Assembly: GCA_022615805.1 (NCBI GenBank)
Contig: JAKEGO010000041.1
Span: forward strand, 1 to 11,101
Source: Thermoplasmata archaeon
GTDB lineage: Archaea; Thermoplasmatota; JAKEGO01
DNA length: 11,101 nt
Reading direction: 5' to 3'
Below the pieces are notes generated by a model, which did no database searches, was not told where the DNA came from, and worked only from the letters and a program-made list of their open reading frames with translations. Positions within the stretch are counted from its first letter, which is position 1; each line of letters begins with the position of its first letter. Below, in pieces: positions 1 to 7,600 of this stretch. The position numbers and the translations under genes were made by a program.

Positions 1-988
1 AGAGCTCGAAATACACCTGGTCCTCCACTAGATCGAAGGTCATCAGGGCGGGATAGTTCGACCTTTTATTGCGTTCCTTTCCATGTTCCCAGTTGATCGA
101 GGGGACGTGGATGAACGTCGTAGCCGGTAGATCCGACCTGAAACCCGAGACGAGGACGTTGCCCTTGCTGACGTTCACGTGGCTCGAGTATGACGAGTCC
201 GGGTCGGTGTGGATGTGGCCGTGGAGGTAGACGTCGACCCTGTTGTCCTCGAATATCGACAGGAGCTTCCGGCTCGTCATGATCCATTGATTGTGGGATT
301 GATGATACCAGGCTCTTGAATATGAGTTTGTGTCGACAATTGCCATATGGCAGATCACGAAGATATTGTTCGGGGTGTCCTTCCAGTATGCAAGTGTGCG
401 ATCGAGCCATTCAAGCTTGTTCTGAGGGATATAGATACTGCCTTCATTCTTACCCCAACCGATGTCCTTCCATTCGGACACCCAGCCATTCTCCATGTCC
501 CGGACGACCCCGACGAAGACAAAGACATTGTTCCCCTCCTTTATGACGTACCAGGGGCTTACAAGACCTCTGTCTCGCATGAACCGCGCGCCATCCCAGT
601 GGGCCCATTTGCTGTACTTGGTGTCGGTGTTGGGGTAGGCCTCGTGGTTCCCGAGGGCGAACCAAACGTCGTTGATGGGGGTGTGCTCGATCATCTCGTC
701 GAAGCTCGCGCCGGCCTCAATGAACTCGTCGTAATCCCCCTGGTCGTCGGCGCCTGCCTTCTTGGAATAGCTCACGATGTCCCCCATGTGCATCAGGAAG
801 TCTGGGTCGGTGCCGTTGATCCAGTCCTCCATACTGGCAATATCGTCCGCGGAGCCGTTCCCCTCGTGGACGTTCCCGAAGTGGGTGTCGGCGACGAGGA
901 CGAAGGTCTTGCTCTTCTGCGCCACGGCGCTCGAGGCGAGTAAACAAAGGATGAGGAATATCACGGGGATGGTCCTGGCTATCGACAC
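1..988 (-). CDS. Secreted calcineurin-like metallophosphoesterase, C-terminus cut by window edge
   Basis: Only the first 329 codons are in the window; the reading frame is open to base 1. From the GTG start at 988 the protein begins with a typical secretion signal: an Arg at residue 5, a hydrophobic core at about residues 7-20 and an AVA cleavage site at 21-23 before Gln24. The metallophosphoesterase motifs then follow in order: D34-x-H36, G69-D70, G113-N-H-E116, H214, and G257-H-x-H260. These are the known ligands for a two-metal centre that hydrolyses phosphomono- or diesters, so the enzyme should work outside the membrane; its substrate cannot be told. An in-frame ATG at 1060 would add 24 residues before the signal peptide. 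I prefer GTG because it gives a normal short n-region, but neither start has a clear Shine-Dalgarno site. Family call is firm, start uncertain. Confidence 0.88.
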   Translation of the reverse strand, partial: MSIARTIPVIFLILCLLASSAVAQKSKTFVLVADTHFGNVHEGNGSADDIASMEDWINGTDPDFLMHMGDIVSYSKKAGADDQGDYDEFIEAGASFDEMIEHTPINDVWFALGNHEAYPNTDTKYSKWAHWDGARFMRDRGLVSPWYVIKEGNNVFVFVGVVRDMENGWVSEWKDIGWGKNEGSIYIPQNKLEWLDRTLAYWKDTPNNIFVICHMAIVDTNSYSRAWYHQSHNQWIMTSRKLLSIFEDNRVDVYLHGHIHTDPDSSYSSHVNVSKGNVLVSGFRSDLPATTFIHVPSINWEHGKERNKRSNYPALMTFDLVEDQVYFEL

Positions 989-1179
989 GAGGGGCGGAGT
1001 CGGGACCGGAGCTCCGTGAACGGGGAAAGGGCCCCCTGACCGATCCGATCGCGAGATCATCGATGAAGACCCATTCCGCGTGATCGAAGACCCGATCGAA
1101 CGCATATGTCCAACCCCTGCTCGATGCAGGATGTGATTGCGGGAGTGTGTTATAGAGGATGTCTGTAAAGTTGTAACTA
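989..1179. other. Intergenic region upstream of the phosphoesterase gene
   Basis: This 191-bp gap lies between the AlkD-like gene and the phosphoesterase. On the minus strand it has TATA-like stretches near 1147-1155 (CTATAA) and 1093-1101 (ACATATGCG), either of which could drive the phosphoesterase gene. A near-repeat of GATGAAGACCC (1062-1072) and GATCGAAGACCC (1082-1093), and a 5-bp hairpin CCTGC/GCAGG at 1116-1130, are also visible. No coding region is convincing here. Confidence 0.4.
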
Positions 1180-1893
1180 TCATAGCCGCCCGGGCGTCGC
1201 CCGGGAGCCCCTCGTCATCAGTCTTTCGCGGACCGCCTCCGACCGCAGCTCCATCAAAGCGTCCCTGGCCACCCACCTGGCCGTCCGGTCGTCGATGGAT
1301 GCGATGCGCTCGCCCACCTCGATGGCCCTTGCGTTCAGCGCGGCGTTCCTCTTGCCGATCTGCCTGAGGGCCCAGTTGACCGCCTTCCTGACGCCGTTGC
1401 GCGGGTCGGTGGCCTCGCGCTCGATAAGCGGGAAGAAACGTTCGAACGCCGCATCGTCAGACTTCTTGTCCTTCACCGCCAGCACGGCCATGAGGGCGAA
1501 ACCGGCGCGCTTCTCGAACTCGCCCTCCCTGAAGGTCCACTCCACCGCCTTTTCATGGGCGAAAGGAGTCCGCCATAACAGGTTGAGGCAGGTCTGATCG
1601 CAGGACTCCCAGTCGTAGAGTCCGGAGACCCATCGGTCCGCCTGCTCCGCCGTGACCTCCGCCGGGTCATCGGTGAGGGCCGCGAGGACCATCGTCTCGC
1701 GGAGCCCGCGGTCCCAGAGACGGAGCGCCCTATCGTGGTCCCTTCCCAGGCCCTTCGCGTACTTTCGGAGGACGGGCATCCTCGTGCCCATCGCGCGGTT
1801 CGAGTCGATCCCGAAGCGTGCCATTCCCTCGCGGTCGGACGGGTCGGTCAGCGCCCTGAGGTCGGCGACGATGGCTTCGATGTCGTCCTTCAT
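1180..1893 (-). CDS. AlkD-like DNA alkylation repair protein (HEAT-like repeat glycosylase family)
   Basis: The 237-aa product matches the DNA alkylation repair family, all-helical HEAT-like proteins that remove alkylated bases. Recognisable blocks are FGIDSNRAMGTRMPVLRKYAK in the N-terminal third (residues 27-47), W95-x3-D99, R129, and KAVNWALRQIGKRN at 170-183, followed by WVARDALMELRS at 207-218. In Bacillus cereus AlkD the active-site cleft uses a Trp and Asp four residues apart, an Arg and a further Trp; W95, D99, R129 and W174 are the likely equivalents by spacing, which is my inference. Length is normal for the family. The ATG lies 9 nt after the stop of the acetate-transporter gene, with TGAGGC overlapping that stop as a possible weak ribosome site, so the two are probably co-transcribed. 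Confidence 0.9.
   Translation of the reverse strand: MKDDIEAIVADLRALTDPSDREGMARFGIDSNRAMGTRMPVLRKYAKGLGRDHDRALRLWDRGLRETMVLAALTDDPAEVTAEQADRWVSGLYDWESCDQTCLNLLWRTPFAHEKAVEWTFREGEFEKRAGFALMAVLAVKDKKSDDAAFERFFPLIEREATDPRNGVRKAVNWALRQIGKRNAALNARAIEVGERIASIDDRTARWVARDALMELRSEAVRERLMTRGSRATPGRL
1189..1205. repeat. Perfect GC palindrome at the 3' end of the AlkD-like gene
   Basis: CCCGGGCG (1189-1196) and CGCCCGGG (1198-1205) form an 8-bp perfect inverted repeat around a single T, ending 7 nt before the AlkD-like stop codon. As RNA it would need a slightly larger loop. No U-tract follows on the minus strand, so it is not a standard intrinsic terminator; it may slow polymerase or protect the 3' end, or be chance in GC-rich sequence. 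Confidence 0.45.
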
Positions 1894-1902
1894 GGCGCTG
1901 CC

Positions 1903-2532
1903 TCAGGGCTTCCAGAGCGGCTTGCCCATCGACAGGACCTGCTTGCCGGCCATCGCGTTGAGGAGGATGGCGGCGGCACCGTAGAACGAGAGGAACGACA
2001 CGACGAGCAGCGCGTATCCTACCGCCTCCTGGGAGGTCCCGTGGAGGATGTGCATCACCAGCGCGTAGATCGCGATGTCTATCCAGACGAGTATGCCGAT
2101 GAAGGTCTTGTTCGTCATGAGGGAGGCGACCGTCAGGATCACGCTGAAGAAGAGGAAGCCGAGAAGTCCGTGCGCGTAGTGTGCCATATCGACCTTCGCA
2201 TCGAAGTAGATGGCGAGGACGAGGGTCAGTGAGACCGAGTACCACAGGAGGGCATAGGTGGTGAACGCCGTCCCGCCGAAGACGTTGTTGCGCCGGAAGT
2301 CCATCAGGCCCGCCAGGAGCTGGGCGGTGGCCCCGAGGAAGATCGTCCAGGGTATCATCCCCGACTTGTGCGCTACCGAGGAGTGGCCGAGGTCCGAGAG
2401 CCCGAGGACGAGCGCGGCGACGGCGAGGCCGATGAGCCCGAGGGGTGCGGGCTCGGCGAACGCCGGCGGCATCGAAGTGATGGCCCTCTCCTCGCTCTTC
2501 TCGCCCACGACCTTCTTCGGACGGCTGGTCAT
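1903..2532 (-). CDS. Acetate uptake transporter family protein (GPR1/FUN34/YaaH)
   Basis: The 209-aa protein has about six hydrophobic segments and the family marks: EPAPLGL at 27-33 (a variant of the NPAPLGL signature) opening the first helix, and a block from Gly58 through GATAQLLAGLMDFRRNNVFGGTAF into TTYALLWYS at 91-99. Family members such as SatP of E. coli move acetate and succinate, probably as oligomeric channels or proton-linked carriers in the cytoplasmic membrane. A Glu replaces the usual Asn in the signature. The extended hydrophilic N-terminus (residues 1-24) is charged and probably cytoplasmic. The start is well supported: a full GGAGGTGA site sits 4 nt upstream. The AlkD-like gene follows after 9 nt, which looks like simple operon packing rather than shared function. 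Confidence 0.9.
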   Translation of the reverse strand: MTSRPKKVVGEKSEERAITSMPPAFAEPAPLGLIGLAVAALVLGLSDLGHSSVAHKSGMIPWTIFLGATAQLLAGLMDFRRNNVFGGTAFTTYALLWYSVSLTLVLAIYFDAKVDMAHYAHGLLGFLFFSVILTVASLMTNKTFIGILVWIDIAIYALVMHILHGTSQEAVGYALLVVSFLSFYGAAAILLNAMAGKQVLSMGKPLWKP

Positions 2533-2536
2533 CCCT

Positions 2537-2544
2537 TCACCTCC
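2537..2544 (-). promoter_or_regulatory. Strong Shine-Dalgarno site of the acetate-transporter gene
   Basis: GGAGGTGA on the minus strand, complementary to the 16S 3' end over its full length and 4 nt before the ATG at 2532. It fixes the start of this gene and is stronger than the sites of its neighbours. Confidence 0.8.
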
Positions 2545-2562
2545 GCCCCGTTAGGATGGTTC

Positions 2563-2576
2563 CCGATAAAAAACCT
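2563..2576 (-). promoter_or_regulatory. TATA-box promoter for the acetate-transporter/AlkD-like pair
   Basis: The minus strand reads AGGTTTTTTATCGG with a purine-rich GAGAAAGG stretch just upstream that could act as BRE. A start site about 25 nt downstream would leave a leader of roughly 15 nt containing the Shine-Dalgarno site. The surrounding 92-bp gap (2533-2624) holds no other gene. Confidence 0.55.
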
Positions 2577-2624
2577 TTCTCGTCTGGACCACACGAGGCC
2601 TCGGACCATGGTCCCATCAGGGCC

Positions 2625-3065
2625 TCACTCCTTCTTCGCGACGTCGAGCACCCGGATGAGGAACGTCAGCTCCTGCCCCGCGAGGGGGTGATTGAGGTCG
2701 ATGACGATACCGGTCTCGCTGACCTCCACGACCGTCGTGAGGACGCGCTCTCCGTCGGGGGACTCGATGAAGAACATCGACCCGGGCTCGATATCGACCA
2801 CCGGGAACCTGTCCCTCGGTATCTCCTGGACCAGGGAGGGGTCCCTGTCGCCGAAGGCGTCGACGGGCGCCAGGATGACCTCGGTCTCGTCCCCCTTCTC
2901 CAGTCCCCTCACGGCACGGTCGATGCCGGCTATGACCGAGTCCGAGCCGACGACGAACTCGATGGGCTCGTCGCCCTCCTCCGTCGAGTCGAAGACCTCC
3001 CCGTCGTCGAACGTTCCTCGGTATGCTATCCTGACAGTGTCTCCCTCCTCGATCGGCATCTCCAT
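2625..3065 (-). CDS. SlyD-like FKBP-type peptidyl-prolyl cis-trans isomerase
   Basis: The 146-aa product is a short archaeal/SlyD-type FKBP, a cytoplasmic prolyl isomerase and folding helper. The N-terminal FKBP part (about 5-67) has VRIAYRGTFDDGEVFDST and PIEFVVGSDSVIAGIDRAVRG. An insert-in-flap chaperone domain spans about 68-125, and the fold closes with the hallmark DLNHPLAGQELTFLIRV at 123-139. Unlike E. coli SlyD there is no His/Cys-rich metal-binding tail; it ends KKE. The frame continues open upstream for about 107 codons, but that part overlaps the DUF454 gene and lacks family similarity, so I start at the ATG at 3065, preceded by GGAAGGA. It has its own TATA-like box, so it need not depend on the upstream operon. 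Confidence 0.93.
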   Translation of the reverse strand: MEMPIEEGDTVRIAYRGTFDDGEVFDSTEEGDEPIEFVVGSDSVIAGIDRAVRGLEKGDETEVILAPVDAFGDRDPSLVQEIPRDRFPVVDIEPGSMFFIESPDGERVLTTVVEVSETGIVIDLNHPLAGQELTFLIRVLDVAKKE

Positions 3066-3075
3066 CACACGTCCT

Positions 3076-3090
3076 TCCCGCAATGCGGGA
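3076..3090. promoter_or_regulatory. Perfect 7-bp palindrome in the FKBP leader
   Basis: TCCCGCA and TGCGGGA flank a single A, giving a 15-bp two-fold symmetric site about 11 nt before the FKBP start and about 20-30 nt downstream of the TATA-like box. That is where an archaeal repressor would sit across the transcription start. It also overlaps the purines used as ribosome site, so it could instead act as an RNA hairpin. Function is inference. Confidence 0.45.
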
Positions 3091-3110
3091 TGATGCACAT
3101 CAAAAGGCCG

Positions 3111-3120
3111 CCTACTTAAA
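3111..3120 (-). promoter_or_regulatory. TATA-like box for the FKBP gene
   Basis: The minus strand reads TTTAAGTAGG about 46 nt upstream of the FKBP ATG, predicting a start site near 3087 and a leader of about 20 nt. The box overlaps the TAA stop codon of the DUF454 gene. Confidence 0.45.
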
Positions 3121-3616
3121 CGATGCGGCGGGGGTGGGCCGGCGCCGTGGGCAGTGTCACGTGGTGGAGCGTAACGCCTGCCGCGATGACCAGGAGGAAC
3201 AGGTCGACAAGCCATATCGGGACAGACCCGACATTGTCCCCCGGGTCCCCGAGGACGAGGACGATCGTGAGTAGCATCGTCACCCAGAGGGTGGCGATCG
3301 CCACCGCCTTGGTCCTCATGGGGATGCCCCGCCCCTCGACGTAGTCGCGGATGAACCCGCCGAGGTACCTGTTGCCGAGGAGCCATCGGTGCAGCCTTGG
3401 AGACCCGCGATCGAAACAGTAGGCGGCAAGGAGGAGGAAGGGGGTCGTAGGCATCAACGGAAGGACGATCCCGATGATGCCGAGGCCTAACGAAAGCGAG
3501 CCGAGCGATATCCAGAGCGCCCTGGCGACCGGGCCCTGCCTCCGAACGCGAGAGTGGCGCCGGTGATGCGCGCTGCAGGATGCAGTCCGTTCCCTGTCAA
3601 CATCCGCGCGTCCCAT
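3116..3616 (-). CDS. DUF454 (YbaN-like) inner-membrane protein
   Basis: The 166-aa protein carries the DUF454/YbaN signature: a glycine-rich first helix (about 37-52) running into LPLMPTTPFLLLAAYCF (52-68), then SPRLHRWLLGNRYLGGFIRDY (72-92), a basic turn RTK, and two more hydrophobic helices at about 104-123 and 133-150. Family members are small integral membrane proteins of unknown biochemical function. The first 30 residues are hydrophilic, Arg/His-rich and not typical of the family, so a downstream start is possible, although no good in-frame ATG is available and a GAGGC stretch precedes the chosen ATG at 3616. It starts 33 nt after the carbonic anhydrase stop, suggesting co-transcription with that gene. 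Confidence 0.85.
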   Translation of the reverse strand: MGRADVDRERTASCSAHHRRHSRVRRQGPVARALWISLGSLSLGLGIIGIVLPLMPTTPFLLLAAYCFDRGSPRLHRWLLGNRYLGGFIRDYVEGRGIPMRTKAVAIATLWVTMLLTIVLVLGDPGDNVGSVPIWLVDLFLLVIAAGVTLHHVTLPTAPAHPRRIV

Positions 3617-3649
3617 GCCTCGACCCCCGGCTCTGGCTGCTGGTGTCCC

Positions 3650-4225
3650 TCAATCGAACATCAGGACGGCGCCGGTCTCCATGTCGTACACTGCGCCGAT
3701 CATCGCCGCGCGCTTGGAGGCCGCGGCGTCACGCAGGATGCTCGAGCGATCGACGAGGGATGCCACCGTGCGCCTGACGTTCTCGATGACCGCGTGGTGG
3801 ACGACCGCCTCCCCGCGTTGACGGGCGGCCTCGACCGAGGGGGCGAGGGCCCGTATCACTGATGCGATGCTCCCCCTCGGCTCGGCTCCCTCTACCGCCG
3901 CCTTGACCGCGCCGCAGAACGTGTGCCCCATCACCACGACGAGCGGGACATGGAGATCGTCGACGGCGTACTCGATGCTGCCGAGGGCGACCTCGTCGAC
4001 CACGTTGCCGGCGGTCCTCACGACGAAGATGTCCCCGATCCCGGCGTCGAAGACCATCTCCGGAGGGACCCTGGAATCCGAACAGGACAGGATCGCCGCA
4101 ATCGGGCTCTGGCCGCCGAGGACCTCGCGCCTCCGGTCCCTCCCGGAGTTCGGGTGCACCGACGCGCCCTCCATGAACCTGTTGTTCCCTTCGAGGAGGG
4201 TCTCGACCGCTTCCTCCGCGTCCAT
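3650..4225 (-). CDS. Beta-class carbonic anhydrase
   Basis: The 191-aa product is a beta-carbonic anhydrase, the zinc enzyme that interconverts CO2 and bicarbonate in the cytoplasm. The zinc ligands and catalytic dyad are intact: C48-S-D50-S-R52 (Cys ligand plus Asp/Arg pair) and H101-T-F-C104 in GHTFCGAV. FVVRTAGNVVDEVALGSIEYAV (68-89) and the N-terminal LLEGNNRFMEG block are also typical. The C-terminus ends AVYDMETGAVLMFD, close to the family norm, so it is full length and of the compact prokaryotic plant-like type. The frame is open upstream, but the ATG at 4225 is favoured by GGGAG 8 nt before it. A TATA-like TCATATGG near 4260 may give it a promoter of its own. The DUF454 gene follows after 33 nt. 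Confidence 0.95.
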   Translation of the reverse strand: MDAEEAVETLLEGNNRFMEGASVHPNSGRDRRREVLGGQSPIAAILSCSDSRVPPEMVFDAGIGDIFVVRTAGNVVDEVALGSIEYAVDDLHVPLVVVMGHTFCGAVKAAVEGAEPRGSIASVIRALAPSVEAARQRGEAVVHHAVIENVRRTVASLVDRSSILRDAAASKRAAMIGAVYDMETGAVLMFD

Positions 4226-4292
4226 TCTATCATCTCCCTTCGGCGGAAGCGGCGTGGGGCCATATGACCGTTCCGGTCCGCCGCCTCCGCCT

Positions 4293-4487
4293 TCATCCAG
4301 CCCGGGAGTCGTCGCAGGCGTCCTCGGACGCCATGGGCCTCGAGTGCTCGGCGGCCGGCGCAACCCTGCATGGTTCGAGTGGGAGCAGCCTCATCCGCTT
4401 CCCGCAGCACCCCGGTGCCGGATCGCCCCTGGGGACCGTGGCCCTCCTTCCGCATCCCTCGCACTCGTAAACTCTGAGATCGACCAT
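4293..4487 (-). CDS. Small desulforedoxin-like iron protein
   Basis: The 64-aa product starts MVDLRVYECEGCGRRATV and has C9-x2-C12 then the adjacent pair C27-C28 followed by GKRMRLL. The CxxC ... CC-G-x-x-M layout, with about 14 residues between pairs, is that of desulforedoxin and of the N-terminal iron centre of desulfoferrodoxin, where four Cys bind one iron. Desulforedoxin itself has Cys at 9, 12, 28 and 29, nearly the same numbering. A roughly 30-residue tail with two extra Cys (40, 58) is not part of that domain and looks disordered. An upstream ATG at 4508 exists, but the TATA box predicts a start site near 4497, so the ATG at 4487, with GAGGCG just upstream, fits better. Role could be electron transfer; the iron assignment is by motif only. 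Confidence 0.72.
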   Translation of the reverse strand: MVDLRVYECEGCGRRATVPRGDPAPGCCGKRMRLLPLEPCRVAPAAEHSRPMASEDACDDSRAG

Positions 4488-4517
4488 GTGATCGCCTCGT
4501 CCCGCCATCGAGCGACC

Positions 4518-4530
4518 CCGATATAGGCCT
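4518..4530 (-). promoter_or_regulatory. TATA-box promoter of the desulforedoxin-like gene
   Basis: The minus strand reads AGGCCTATATCGG with GGGAAAAGG just upstream as a possible BRE. The expected start site is about 25 nt downstream, near 4497, giving a leader of about 10 nt. The 156-bp gap to the surface-protein stop (4488-4643) has no other evident gene. Confidence 0.55.
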
Positions 4531-4643
4531 TTTCCCGACAGACCCCCACCTGCACCTTGCCGTCACGAGGGACCATGTCCGGTGAGCGCCGGGTGCGGGC
4601 GCCCACCGTCTCACGGACGCGGGCCCTTCCGCGGAACGCCGCC

Positions 4644-7600
4644 TTACTCCGGTCGGGACCTGTCGCCTCCGACAGAGGGCGGCCGCCTTTTCGTTGTACG
4701 CCTCGGGTGCCTCCGTTCGACGTCGTCCCATCGGTCGCCCCGCCTTTGAGTCGGAGTCCGGCCCCGGCGGCGGCCACGGAGCAGGATGAAGGTGAGCGCG
4801 ACGATCACTGCGCCGAGGACGACCGCGACGCCGGCGAGGACCGCGTTGGACTCGCCTCCTTCCCCGTCGCCCCCGTCCGGTCCGGGCGGCGATGGGGCCA
4901 CCGTTCCGGGAGCGAGGATGGTGAGGTGGGTGAGGTTGGCCCAGAGGAGGTCCTCGCCCGGGACGAACCCTGACTCCTCGACCTCGATCCACGTCTCAAG
5001 GCCGGGGTCCCAGACGTACATGCATAGCACCGTCCCGTTCGCCGAGGCGGACAGGTTGGCGATGTGCCATGTGACGTTGACCCACCCGATCGTGCCGTTG
5101 CCCTCCGTCGTTACGTCGAAGTACACGCCGAACAGTCGGTCGTTGGGCAATGGCGGCGAGGCCAGGAACGCGCAGTCGAATGCGACCGAGCCCACCACCT
5201 GCGCGGAGATGCCGACCGTGCCCTTCTCCGAGGGGGACTGGAAGATGAAAGGGCCCACGAGGGAGTATCCGGTCACGGCCACGGACCTTGTGACGCTGTC
5301 GTTGAGGCCGAACGCATCCGTCACTGTGAGCGTGATGTCATATCTGCCGGGGGCGAACCTCCATTGCGGGTCCTGAAGGTACCGCATTGCCGGAGTAATG
5401 GGGTAACCGGCGAACGGCAGGTCCCAGGTCCAGTTGACGATGGCGAAGGTGCCCTCCACCGATGCATCCTGGAAGAACACATCCTCTCCGTCCTCCGGCT
5501 TGGCGGGGGACCACACGAAGTCGGCGACAGGGTCGGCGGGGGATTGGACCACGAGCACCTTCGTCGCGCTCGCCTCGTATCCCAAGGCGTCCCTGACGGT
5601 CAGGGTGATGTCGTAGCTCCCTGCCTCGAAGCGCCATATCGGGTCCTGGAAGTAGACCATGATGGGCGTTATCGGATATCCGGCGAAGGGGAGGTCCCAC
5701 GTCCAGTTGACGATGCTCGCGTTCCCGGAGGACGAGCGGTCGTGGAAGGAGACGTTGTCACCGTCGATGACGACCGCCGGTTCCCATGTGAAGTCCGCGG
5801 CCAACGGGCGCCGGTACATCAGGGGGAGGGCGTCGGCGTTGTCCCCGCCCGGGATCGGATGGGGCTCCTCGCCGATCCCGTCCGCGTCGCTGTCGTAGCC
5901 GACGTAGTCGGACCAGTAATTCCCCCCGAGATACGGGCCGCCGATGACGTTCCCGCCCGCGGTCCTTCCTATGTTCCACAGGTTCCAGAACTCGTCGTAG
6001 GCGTTGTCGCCGTTCTCGAGGAGGTTGTCATGTACGGTGTTGTTCGATGAGGGTACCGGGGTGTAGCCGTCGGATTCGATGCGGATCCCGGTCCCGCTGT
6101 TGTTGCACACGATGTTGTGCGCGATGACGTTGTCGATGTTCGCGTCGTTGAGGAGGATCCCCTCGCCCGCGTTGTTTCTGAGGGTGTTGTTCGACACGAC
6201 GTTCTCCTTGTTGTCGTAGTCCAGGCGGATCCCTGAGTGCTCGCTCCATGAGCCGTCGTTGCCGTCGATGACGTTCCAGTCGCTCGATGCAGTGAGTTCG
6301 ACGCCGCAGCCGTTGCGCTCGATGCTGTTGTTCCTGACCTCGTTGCCGTCGGACGAGAGCAGCACGATGCCGCATGCCTCGTTGCGGGCGACCGAGTTGC
6401 GCGCGATCTCGTTGTATCCAGCGGTGTTCAGATCGAATCCCCGCCCGTTGCGCATGGCGACGTTCTCCTCGAACGCGTTGTGGCCGCAATAATGGGCTCC
6501 GAACCCCGCCGAACCACGGTTCCAGCATGCCGCATTGCGCCGGATGACGCTATTGTACGAGCCGTACACCATGAACCCGTACTGGCCGTTGCGGCTGGCG
6601 TTGTTCCCCTCGACGACGCACCAGTCGGTGCCGCTGTTGAAATAGAATCCGCTGCCCCATAGGTTGTCCCGGGCGACGTTGTCCGCGATGCGCGAGTACG
6701 CCACATCGTATGTCACGATGCCGTGTCCGCCGTTGTCGTCCGCCACGTTCCCCTCGACGGTGACGTTCCGGGAGTGCTGGACGTGGATGCCAGTCGACCA
6801 GCCGTATATCTGGTCTGTGCAGTTGTTCCCGACGATCTCGATGAACGAGGACTCCTCGACGTCTATGCCGCCGGCCAGCGCGCTGTCGCCGTTCTGCGTG
6901 AGGTAGCATCCGGTTATCGTGCAGTTGCTGGAGCGGTACAGACGGATGCCGAACCTGCTCTCGGTCGCGGACACGTTCTCGACGAGGGCCCCGTTCGTGT
7001 CCACCAGGAGAACGCTGGCCCCGTTATGCGATAGGGATAGGTCCCTCACGATGACGTCGGCGCATCGGACGAGTCCGACCATGCCGGCGCCAGATGGCAC
7101 GGTCCCACCAATGGCACCGACCCAGTAGTGGACCGGGCGACCGTCGACGGTGTTGCTGGTATCGATGTCGTGTTCGAAATCGGCGATGTTGCCGGACGTT
7201 ACCTCGAGGTTGTACAGGTTGCCGGACATCTCGTTATCCGTCATCGTTAGGTCGGTGGAGTAGGAGATGACCAGGCCCTGCGCGTCGTTGGGCCCTATCG
7301 CGTTCCCATCGAGGAGGCAGTCCGGGGTCTGGTGGACGGTTATACCCACAACATTTCCCGCGACCGTATTCCCCCGGACGGTCTGTCTGCCGGCGTAGTA
7401 GATGTGGATGCCGATGTCGCCGTTGTCCGTCACATTGTTGTCCTCTATGAGAGTCCGCGCCGTCTCGGATGTGATCCACATCCCTTCCCCCGTGTTCGCC
7501 GTCACCGTGTTGCCCGAGATGGTGTTGTCGAGCGCAGGGTCCTCGAGGGTCCCATCCATCAGAAGGCCCACGTAGCCCTGGGTGATCACGTTGTTGGAGA

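Noticed and set aside
347..943. Plus-strand 198-codon open frame in the phosphoesterase region
   Set aside because: It is antisense to a metallophosphoesterase whose five metal-binding motifs are all intact on the minus strand; its repetitive Val/Gly/Asp composition is typical of an antisense shadow.
3066..3386. Open-frame extension of the FKBP gene upstream of 3065
   Set aside because: It overlaps the DUF454 coding sequence, is Arg/Pro/Gly-rich like an out-of-frame shadow, and the FKBP homology begins right at the chosen ATG.
5064..6050. Plus-strand 328-codon open frame opposite the PKD and beta-helix coding region
   Set aside because: Its Val/Glu/Arg-rich composition mirrors the opposite strand's codons, and there is no promoter or ribosome site; the minus-strand protein is unambiguous.
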